Assembly: GCF_900168055.1 (NCBI RefSeq)
Contig: NZ_FUYS01000008.1
Coordinates: forward strand, 124,001-188,000
Reading direction: 5' to 3'
Origin: Parapedobacter luteus
Lineage (GTDB): Bacteria; Bacteroidota; Bacteroidia; Sphingobacteriales; Sphingobacteriaceae
DNA: 64,000 nt
Below, in pieces: positions 26,390 through 34,044 of this stretch. The notes under the pieces were generated by a model that was not told the origin of the DNA, did no database searches, and saw nothing but the letters and a program-made list of their open reading frames with translations. Position 1 is the first letter of the stretch. The number at the start of each line of letters is the position of its first letter. The translations under genes and the position numbers were made by a program.

Positions 26390-27268
26390 TTATCTATACA
26401 ATTCGTTTGACTTGAGCCGCAGGTATTTACTGACAGCAAAATAGGTGCTCAGCCCTGAAATAAGGATGCCGAGCAGTGCCACGACGACGAATATAACGAC
26501 AAATTCAAACCAATTGCGCAAAAATACCAATTCGGGGATTTCCCGCTGTCCGAGGTGCAGGGTGAGCAGAAGCAGCAAGATGGCTATGAGCGCACCGAGC
26601 AGGCCATGTAGGATACCATAGCCCAGAAACGGCCGTCGGATGAATCCCCTGGTAGCCCCCACCATCTGCATGCTTTTAATTAGAAACCGCTGCGAGTAAA
26701 TCGCCAGCCGGATGGTATTATTGATAAGTGCAACGGCAACGATTAATAACACCGCGGTGAATGCCAAGATGACGATGCTTATCGTCCGGATATTTTTGTT
26801 GACCATGTCAATCAGCGACTCTTGGTAGACCACTTCTTTCACCATGTCGTTGGCCGAAACTTTTTTAATAAAGGTTTCGATACTGTCCGTGTTTGCGTAC
26901 TCCGCCTTGAGGTAGACGTCAATAGAAGACAGCAGGGGATTATGTCCAAGAAATTCGACAAAGTCTTCGCCCAATTCCTGGGAAAGGTTCTTGGCCGCCA
27001 GTTCCTTACTGATGTATTGTGACCGGAGGACATACCGGTCTGATTCCAATTCTTTTTGGAAAGCCAGGACATTTCCCTCCCCAGCGCCCTCGTTCATGAT
27101 GATGTTGAGGACGATATTCTCCTTCACATAGTTGGACAAGTTTTTCGCATGGACGAGGAGAAGGCCCAAAAGACCAGTCATCAGCAAGACCAAAGCGATG
27201 CTGATGACCGTGGATATGTATACGGACTTGGTCTTTTTCGAGGATGTACTTACTTCATATACTTCCAT
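26390..27268 (-). CDS. ftsX: Cell division protein FtsX
   Basis: Permease-like half of the FtsEX complex that links the divisome to peptidoglycan hydrolase activation. The 292-residue protein has the FtsX plan: one N-terminal membrane helix (residues 18-40), a periplasmic domain with the conserved SRYVLRSQYISKELAAKNL-like stretch, and three further helices (about 165-190, 220-240, 255-280). The partner ATPase ftsE is not adjacent. It heads a five-gene operon with DUF3098, uppP, truB and ribF. Confidence 0.93.
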   Translation of the reverse strand: MEVYEVSTSSKKTKSVYISTVISIALVLLMTGLLGLLLVHAKNLSNYVKENIVLNIIMNEGAGEGNVLAFQKELESDRYVLRSQYISKELAAKNLSQELGEDFVEFLGHNPLLSSIDVYLKAEYANTDSIETFIKKVSANDMVKEVVYQESLIDMVNKNIRTISIVILAFTAVLLIVAVALINNTIRLAIYSQRFLIKSMQMVGATRGFIRRPFLGYGILHGLLGALIAILLLLLTLHLGQREIPELVFLRNWFEFVVIFVVVALLGILISGLSTYFAVSKYLRLKSNELYR

Positions 27269-27410
27269 ATGCCGTGCTGTTTTCGTTGCGAAAGTAACGA
27301 ATTGTGCTGATATAAATACAATTGGGTCGGCATAAAATGAATTTATGCCGATTCTCCGCTTGTCGTTGCCATCAGCGATCCTTTATGTAGCAACGTGTGG
27401 GCGGCGGCAT

Positions 27411-30400
27411 TTATTGCCAGCCGCCACCCAACGCTTTATACAACGAGAGCTTAGTAATAGCTTTTTCCCGCCGGGTATGTATCAGGTTGATTTCGGCATC
27501 GAGCACGTTCCGCTGGGCCGTGATGATGTCCAAGTAGGTCGCCCGTCCGGCCTTGAAGAGCTCATTGGCCGCGTCTACGGCTTTAACCAGGGCGTCGACT
27601 TCCTCCATATTGTGTATACGGCGCTGATTGATGTAATCTTGGGCCTTCAGGCTTGTCTGCACCTCCCGCCAAGCGTTTAGCACTACCTTTTCGTAATCCT
27701 GGAAGGCTATGCCATAAGATGCCTTAGCCGCTTCGTAGGCAGACCGGATGGCCCGCTGGTTGAATATCGGCGCGGTGAAGCCACCCAGCAAGCCGTAGGC
27801 GACTGACGTTGGCGCCATAAGCAATCTATCCATGGCGAACGCTTGGAAGCCGACATAGGGCGACAATACCAAAGACGGCAGAAAAGCTGCCTTTGAAGCT
27901 TTGGTATCGGCCTCCGACGCCAATAATTCCAACTGGGCCTGCCGCACATCAGGGCGGAGTGCAATCAATTGCGAAGGAACGCCCGGAGCCAGAGAATCCG
28001 TAAACGCGGTGGTCATCCAATGCGTGGTATCCCTGGCTATCTCGCCGTGGAAGCGGCCGAGCAGAAAATTCAGGTGATTTTCGGCAGCGGTGATTTGCTG
28101 AAGCACTTCCTGCTCTCTACCCTTGGAGTTTTGAACCACCGCGGTAAACTGCTGAATACCCAGCTCGTCGGCCCTGCCTGCATCTTTTTGTACCTTGATG
28201 ATAGCCAATGCATCTTCTTGCAGACTGATATTTTTTCGCAAGATCGCCAACTCATTGTCCAGTGCCAGCAAGTCATAGTAAGCCAACGCCACTTCCTCAA
28301 TCAGTGCTGTCTGTACCAACTTTCTGCCTTCATAGGTAGCAAGAAACCGCTGGTAGGCCGCCCGTTTTTGGTTTTTCAGCTTTCCCCAAAGGTCGATTTC
28401 CCAGGATGTACGCAGCCCGATGAAATAATCAGGCAACGGGTCGGGCAGTTTTTCATCCTCATCGAGGTTTTCCGAAAAGTTGGTGTCATAGTTGCCGATA
28501 CCATCCATGGTGTAAAAGCCATATTTCCGAAGGCCAGCCTCCGCCAGCGCATCGACGGAGGGGAAGAGGCTGGCCTTTCGGAGCCTTAAGTTTGCGCGGG
28601 CAATTTCCACTTGGTGGAGAGCCTTTTCCATGTCGGGATTGTTGGCCAGCGCAGTGTCGATAAGGCGGACCAGCTGGTCATCGTTGAAGAACTTGCGCCA
28701 ACCGACGTGGGCAGTATTGACCGTATCCGTGTCGCCTTGATAGGTGGTGGGTACAGCGCGATGCTGGTACTCCGCAAGTGGTTTGCTGGCTGAACATCCC
28801 GACAGCAGTATCAGCGCACCGATGGCCACTACGCCGGCCGCTCCTATTTTAGTTTTCTTTTTTTTGGAGGATGCAAACAGTACATACAGACCGGGTATCA
28901 CGATGACCCCAATGAGCGTGCCCACCACCATACCGCCAACAGCCGTGGTACCGATGGAACGGTTGCCCAGTGCACCAGCGCCGGAAGCCATGGCCAACGG
29001 GATGAGGCCGGCGACGAACGCAAAGGATGTCATTAATATCGGCCGTAAGCGGGCCACCGAGCCTTCGATCGCTGCCTGTAACTGCGTAGCGCCCTGCTTG
29101 TAGCGCAGGATGGCGTATTCCACAATGAGGATGGCATTTTTGCCCAACAATCCGATGAGCATAACAAGTGCTACCTGTGCGTAGATGTTGTTTTCCAAGC
29201 CCAGCAGCTTCAGGAAGAGAAACGCTCCGAATACGCCGGCCGGTAAGGATAGGATAACGGGCAATGGCAGCAGGAAGCTCTCATATTGGGCAGCCAGGAT
29301 AAGATAAACAAACAGCAGGCACAAGGCAAACACGTAGATAGCTTGGTTGCCAGATAGAATTTGCTCGCGTGTCATGCCCGACCATTCAATGCCATAACCT
29401 TGAGGCAGCGTAGCCGCAGCTACACGTTCCACGGCTTCGATTACCTGCCCGCTGCTGTATCCCGGTGCGGCATCACCGCTGATCAGTGCAGAAGTGAACA
29501 TGTTGTACCGCGTTACCTGTTCGGGCCCATATATTCGTTCCATGGTCACAAAAGCCGAATAGGGGACCATTTCGCCGCTATCATTTTTTACATACAACTT
29601 AAGCACATCCTCAGGTTTTTCGCGATAGCCCGGCCCGGCTTGGACCATCACCTTATACATCTGGCCAAACCGGATGAAATTCGTCGCATAAAAGCTGCCC
29701 ATCAAGGTTTGCAGCGTGAGCATGGCATTCTCAACGCTGATGCCCTTTTTGGCAGCGATATCATAATCTACCTGAATGAGGTACTGCGGAAAGCGCGGAT
29801 CAAAGGTCGAAAAGGTATTACCCACTTCCGGCGTTTCGTCGAGGGCTGTCATAAATTCAGCCAGCACATCGGCCGTGCGGTTGAGGTCGTCGGCACCCGT
29901 ACGATCCAGTAAGCGGAGCTCAAAGCCGCTGGAATTGCCGAAGCCGGGCACCGTAGGCGGTGGAAAGTACTCGATACTGGCATCCATGAGGTGGCCGGTA
30001 TGCGCTTCCAGCCAGGCCATGACGTCGCTAACCGACGCTTTGCGGTCTTCCCACGCCTTCAGGTTGATCATGCCCATGCCATACGAAGCACCAGACACTT
30101 CCGTTACGATACTATACCCCGCAAGGGTAGAAACCGTCTCCACGGCCTCGTGCTTACGCGCAATCGAATCGACCTGGTTGAGCACGGCGATAGTCCTATC
30201 GACGGTCGCACCCGGTGGTGTTGTGACATTGACATAAATCATTCCTTGATCTTCGGTGGGGATGAATCCGGATGGCAGGATGCTGTTGACGCCCCAGGTC
30301 GCGACAAAGAATGCGGCCAACAACCCCAATGTCAGGGTACGCCTACCGGCAATTTTGCCAATGAGGCCCGCATACCGCGTGGAAACCCGGTTGTACCAGT

Positions 30401-31961
30401 TGTTGAACCGCCTGAAAAATGCGGCCAGCCATCCTTTCGGCGCGGGTTTATCATGCGGCGACTTCAGAATAAGCGCGCAGAGTGCCGGTGTCAATGTCAG
30501 GGCATTGATGCCGGATATGACGATGGAGGCAGCCAGTGTCAGCGAAAACTGCCTGTAAAAGATGCCCACGGGGCCCGAAAGGAATGCGACTGGCACGAAT
30601 ACCGCCGACATGACAAGCGTAATGGCGACCACGGCGCCGCCAATCTCTTTCATTGCTGCCAAGGTGGCCTCCATGGGCGGTAGATGTTCTTCCTCCATTT
30701 TGACATGCACCGCCTCCACCACCACGATAGCATTGTCTACCACAATGCCGATGGCCAATACCAGCGCAAAGAGTGTTAGCAGGTTGATGGAAAAGCCAAG
30801 CAACTGCATGAAAAAAAGGGCGCCAATGAGGCAAACGGGAACCGCTAAAGCGGGTATCAACGTAGAGCGAAAATCCTGCAGGAAGATGAACACCACGAGA
30901 AAGACCAACAGGAAAGCTTCGACAAGCGTGCGGATAACCTCGCTGATGGAGGCATCGAGGAAACGCGAAACATCGTAGCTGACCGTGTACTTCATGCCCG
31001 GAGGGAATGAACTCGCTTGGAGTTCGGCCATGCGTTGTTTAACGTTCTCTATGACCTCTTGCGCATTCGATCCGGGCAGCTGTTTCATCATGATGGATGC
31101 TGAAGGGCGGCCATCCGTCCTGGACTCCATTTCATAGTCCAATGAGCCAAACTCCACATCAGCGATATCCCGGATGCGCAGGATTGAACCGTCCGCATTG
31201 GCACGGATGGGGACATCCCGGTATTGGTCAGGCTCAGAGAATTTGCCTGGGTAGCGCAACACGTACTGCTGCATATTTACCCGCTGGTCGGAGCCGATGC
31301 CCGTTTGCCCGGGTGCCGCCTCCACGTTTTGTGCACGCAGGGCGGCGATGACCTCTTCGCTGGAGATATCGTATGCCGCCATCCGATCGGGCTTGAGCCA
31401 AACCCGCATGGCATAATCGCGTGCACCCATGATCTGAGCAAACCCCACACCCTCGATGCGTTTGAGTTCTTTCAAAATGTTGATGTCGGTAAAGTTGTAG
31501 ATGAAACGCTCATCTGCCGTTGGGTCGTCACTGAACACATTGAGGTACATCAACATACTGTTCACCTCTTTTTCTGTCGTTACACCAGCTTTAATGACTT
31601 CTTCAGGTAGTTCGTCGAGCACGGTGGTCACCCGGTTTTGTACGTTTACAGCCGCAATATCCGGGTCGGTACCCACCTTGAAAAAAACTTGAATAAGCGT
31701 AGTGCCATTATTGGTCGACACCGAGGTCATGTAGGTCATTCCGGCAACGCCATTGATGGCCCGCTCAAGTGGTATGGCTACCGCGTCTGTACATACTTCG
31801 GCATTCGCCCCCGTGTAGTTAGCCGTAACCACCACCGACGGTGGGACAATATCAGGAAATTGGGTCACCGGCAAAGTGAATAACGCAAGGATCCCTAATA
31901 AAGTGATAAGCAATGAAATAACCAGCGACAAAACTGGCCTTTTTATAAATGTTTCAAGCAT
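27411..31961 (-). CDS. RND multidrug permease fused to NodT-type outer-membrane channel
   Basis: One 1516-residue frame containing two complete proteins. Residues 1-1032 are an AcrB/HAE1-type permease (MLETFIKRPVLSLVISLLI; TM4 AIGIVVDNAIVVVEAV; TM10 LLGKNAILIVEYAIL), the normal full length. Residues 1033-1055 form a lipoprotein signal (KKKKTKIGAAGVVAIGALIL then LLSGC, Cys1056). Residues 1056-1516 are a TolC-superfamily outer-membrane factor (VGWRKFFNDDQLVRLIDTAL, SWEIDLWGKLKNQKRA), also full length. The adaptor gene is 39 bp upstream. The junction carries an A8 tract with a slippery heptamer, and both alternative frames stop at once. TM4 has Asp409-Asn410 where AcrB has Asp-Asp. A recent fusion, a frameshift-regulated gene or an assembly error are all possible. 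Confidence 0.9.
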   Translation of the reverse strand: MLETFIKRPVLSLVISLLITLLGILALFTLPVTQFPDIVPPSVVVTANYTGANAEVCTDAVAIPLERAINGVAGMTYMTSVSTNNGTTLIQVFFKVGTDPDIAAVNVQNRVTTVLDELPEEVIKAGVTTEKEVNSMLMYLNVFSDDPTADERFIYNFTDINILKELKRIEGVGFAQIMGARDYAMRVWLKPDRMAAYDISSEEVIAALRAQNVEAAPGQTGIGSDQRVNMQQYVLRYPGKFSEPDQYRDVPIRANADGSILRIRDIADVEFGSLDYEMESRTDGRPSASIMMKQLPGSNAQEVIENVKQRMAELQASSFPPGMKYTVSYDVSRFLDASISEVIRTLVEAFLLVFLVVFIFLQDFRSTLIPALAVPVCLIGALFFMQLLGFSINLLTLFALVLAIGIVVDNAIVVVEAVHVKMEEEHLPPMEATLAAMKEIGGAVVAITLVMSAVFVPVAFLSGPVGIFYRQFSLTLAASIVISGINALTLTPALCALILKSPHDKPAPKGWLAAFFRRFNNWYNRVSTRYAGLIGKIAGRRTLTLGLLAAFFVATWGVNSILPSGFIPTEDQGMIYVNVTTPPGATVDRTIAVLNQVDSIARKHEAVETVSTLAGYSIVTEVSGASYGMGMINLKAWEDRKASVSDVMAWLEAHTGHLMDASIEYFPPPTVPGFGNSSGFELRLLDRTGADDLNRTADVLAEFMTALDETPEVGNTFSTFDPRFPQYLIQVDYDIAAKKGISVENAMLTLQTLMGSFYATNFIRFGQMYKVMVQAGPGYREKPEDVLKLYVKNDSGEMVPYSAFVTMERIYGPEQVTRYNMFTSALISGDAAPGYSSGQVIEAVERVAAATLPQGYGIEWSGMTREQILSGNQAIYVFALCLLFVYLILAAQYESFLLPLPVILSLPAGVFGAFLFLKLLGLENNIYAQVALVMLIGLLGKNAILIVEYAILRYKQGATQLQAAIEGSVARLRPILMTSFAFVAGLIPLAMASGAGALGNRSIGTTAVGGMVVGTLIGVIVIPGLYVLFASSKKKKTKIGAAGVVAIGALILLSGCSASKPLAEYQHRAVPTTYQGDTDTVNTAHVGWRKFFNDDQLVRLIDTALANNPDMEKALHQVEIARANLRLRKASLFPSVDALAEAGLRKYGFYTMDGIGNYDTNFSENLDEDEKLPDPLPDYFIGLRTSWEIDLWGKLKNQKRAAYQRFLATYEGRKLVQTALIEEVALAYYDLLALDNELAILRKNISLQEDALAIIKVQKDAGRADELGIQQFTAVVQNSKGREQEVLQQITAAENHLNFLLGRFHGEIARDTTHWMTTAFTDSLAPGVPSQLIALRPDVRQAQLELLASEADTKASKAAFLPSLVLSPYVGFQAFAMDRLLMAPTSVAYGLLGGFTAPIFNQRAIRSAYEAAKASYGIAFQDYEKVVLNAWREVQTSLKAQDYINQRRIHNMEEVDALVKAVDAANELFKAGRATYLDIITAQRNVLDAEINLIHTRREKAITKLSLYKALGGGWQ
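28838..28870 (-). promoter_or_regulatory. Candidate -1 frameshift site at the permease/channel junction
   Basis: Minus strand reads TCC TCC AAA AAA AAG AAA ACT AAA (A8 run at 28858-28865). A-AAA-AAG is in the zero-frame phase of the dnaX-type slippery heptamer. A -1 shift gives GAA AAC TAA, a stop after two codons; a +1 shift gives CTA AAA TAG. The 3' side has an AGGAG and GC-rich sequence. Confidence 0.45.
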
Positions 31962-32000
31962 CTTACTGATTTTTTGGAGATATATTAGCTTAGTGACAGT

Positions 32001-33155
32001 TTATTGCGTTCCGCTTGCAGCGAGTGTATGGTCCGCCAAGGATGTCATCTTCGGCGAAATCGTCATGCCGTCTCTCAGGTTTTGCACGCCTTCAAAAACA
32101 ATGGTGTCACTAGTACTTAATCCGTCTTCAACGAGGTAGTAATGTCCAACTCGCGGCCCCGCCCGGAAAGGTGTCATGACGAGGGTGCCGCTATCCTTCA
32201 CTTTATACACATACGTGCGATCCTGGATTTCGAAAACCGATTTCTGGTGAACCACCAGATTCTCGCCGCGTTGCATGGGCACACTCACCTTGCCGGATGC
32301 CGCATGTTTAATCAATCCAGCCGGATTGGGAAAAAGCGCTCTTAGGGATATGGTACCCGTGCTTTCTTCAAATTCGTTTTCGGCAAATTCAGCGGTACCA
32401 GCATGGGGGTAAATGGTTCCATTGGCCAAAGTCAATGTCACTGGCATGCTAAAATCAACGGTGCGCGCACTGTCGTTAGCTACGATGCTGAGGTATTCCT
32501 GTTCGGAAATATCGAAATAAGCATATACTTGACGCAAGTCTGAGATGGAGGTCAGCAGTGCGCCTTCATCCAGCAAACTCCCTTCTTTCAGTGGAATGCG
32601 GTCAATCCGACCAGTGAAGGGTGCGCGGACGGTTGTATAAGACAGCTGTGCTTTGGCGTGCTGCAAGAGCGATTTGGCCTCTTTAATCTTCGATTCGGCC
32701 GCAGCTAACCGAGCTTCAGCCACCTCCAAATCGGTTTCCGAAACGATGTTTTTAGCGACGAGCAGCTTGGTACGGTCGACTTCGAGTGCTGTGGTTTTTC
32801 CGTCAGCGATTGCGTTTTCCAGGACAGCCTCACAGCGGGCAACCTCGGAAGCGTATTCCGTATCATTCAGCTTAAACAAAGGCTGCCCCTGAGACACCTC
32901 GCTGCCTTCATCTACATAGATTTTCTCAAGAAACCCTTTCAGTCTGCTGCGGATTTCCACATTTTTAAATGCTTGGATATTGGCCACATAATCCTGATAT
33001 ATGGTGGTATCCAGGCTTTCCACTTTGACAACAGGCGTCGCCGGCGCCGATTGTTGGTTTCCCTGTTGTCCGCCGTCAACAGCACATCCGGTAAGAAAGC
33101 CCGCCAACAGACTTAAAGCGATTGGCGCCTGAACTCGTATTGATTTAGTATCCAT
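32001..33155 (-). CDS. RND efflux periplasmic adaptor lipoprotein
   Basis: Membrane-fusion protein of 384 residues that bridges the RND permease to the outer-membrane channel. It has a lipoprotein signal (LLAGFLTGC, Cys24), a barrel-sandwich hybrid start (IRSRLKGFLEKIYVDEGSEV), an alpha-hairpin of about residues 100-170 rich in Ala/Glu/Lys, and the lipoyl-like return LSYTTVRAPFTGRIDRIPLK. It is followed 39 bp later by the fused permease-channel, so one operon supplies all three parts of the pump. No TetR-type regulator is next to it. Confidence 0.93.
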   Translation of the reverse strand: MDTKSIRVQAPIALSLLAGFLTGCAVDGGQQGNQQSAPATPVVKVESLDTTIYQDYVANIQAFKNVEIRSRLKGFLEKIYVDEGSEVSQGQPLFKLNDTEYASEVARCEAVLENAIADGKTTALEVDRTKLLVAKNIVSETDLEVAEARLAAAESKIKEAKSLLQHAKAQLSYTTVRAPFTGRIDRIPLKEGSLLDEGALLTSISDLRQVYAYFDISEQEYLSIVANDSARTVDFSMPVTLTLANGTIYPHAGTAEFAENEFEESTGTISLRALFPNPAGLIKHAASGKVSVPMQRGENLVVHQKSVFEIQDRTYVYKVKDSGTLVMTPFRAGPRVGHYYLVEDGLSTSDTIVFEGVQNLRDGMTISPKMTSLADHTLAASGTQ

Positions 33156-33464
33156 GTTTTTAATTTATTTCATCTAGTTGTTTTCCTTTACTTGCCCGAT
33201 GAGCGCTCGATGTAAATAATGATTGCCGTGTGTCAGTACGATTTACATCTCGGTTTCATCAACATTGTTCTGTTTCGACGTTGAGCTTGCATGAGCCGTT
33301 AACCATTCATTCGACAGTTATTCGTTTCCAGTACAAGCAGCCCAATCGCAAGCCGGGCAAAGCTTACCATGACCCCGACCCATCAGTGGCCAGTAGTTAT
33401 CTCTCCCGAAAATAATAAGGTTAACTTACGCGTTGTCAGCGTTATAATGGAGGCTGGGATAGTG
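33156..33464. other. Intergenic region upstream of the efflux operon
   Basis: About 310 bases. No gene is supported. Short open frames occur on both strands (minus strand 33310-33410 reads a short Cys-containing stretch without a start codon) but none has a start, a box or a recognisable domain. Confidence 0.4.
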
Positions 33465-33839
33465 TTAAAACGGCTTTAGTCGAAAAAGAAATCTGTAATA
33501 CCCTATTAGGTGTGATATTTTGGTGTTCAAACCTAAACGGAGCCGTTGATCGAAGATGTCAACAATGGGTGGCGGATTAAGCTCAGCGTTTCCCCTTGGG
33601 ACGGGGACAGAAATCCATTTTGAAGAAGCGGGCCGGTAATCGTCGTATTGGAAATCATTATCCTGCTCGCTTTCTTCTCCGGCGCACGGGATATCCAACA
33701 CATCTTCGAGGATAACCTCAACCAATGGTGTACCGTCGATTACTTGGTAAGAATTATCACCATGTATGTGCCCATCTTGATAGAAGATTGTGTTGATGTA
33801 AGCAACTATGACAAGAAAATAGACCAATCTCGCTAGCAT
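33465..33839 (-). CDS. Conserved small hypothetical protein
   Basis: A 124-residue protein with one N-terminal hydrophobic segment (residues 1-20), a middle part with LVEVILEDVLDIPCAGEES and a DDFxYDDYRPA-like acidic stretch, and the C-terminal end YYRFLFRLKPF. I recall this LVE-ILEDVLDIP plus FR-KPF pattern from small Bacteroidota proteins of unknown role; I cannot name a family number. It sits upstream of, and in the same direction as, the RND efflux operon, separated by 309 bp, and is divergent from leuS. A link to efflux is only positional. Confidence 0.6.
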   Translation of the reverse strand: MLARLVYFLVIVAYINTIFYQDGHIHGDNSYQVIDGTPLVEVILEDVLDIPCAGEESEQDNDFQYDDYRPASSKWISVPVPRGNAELNPPPIVDIFDQRLRLGLNTKISHLIGYYRFLFRLKPF

Positions 33840-34044
33840 AATCGTGCGCTAAAGTAAGCAATTTGCAATCATCATGATTGATTATCACTTTTTTGTTACT
33901 TGTGTGCTGGATTTGTTAATGATTTCGTAATATTAGCTGCGTATCACTTCGCGTACCGGAAATAAACCGTAAAGTCCGGCAGCCATTTCTACCGTAAGCT
34001 AAAAAAATCGTATTTTCGCCGTCCTTATACGACACCTTGTTACT

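Noticed and set aside
33310-33410. Minus-strand stretch containing a CPACDWAAC-like sequence
   Set aside because: No start codon, upstream stop close by, no recognised domain; probably chance.
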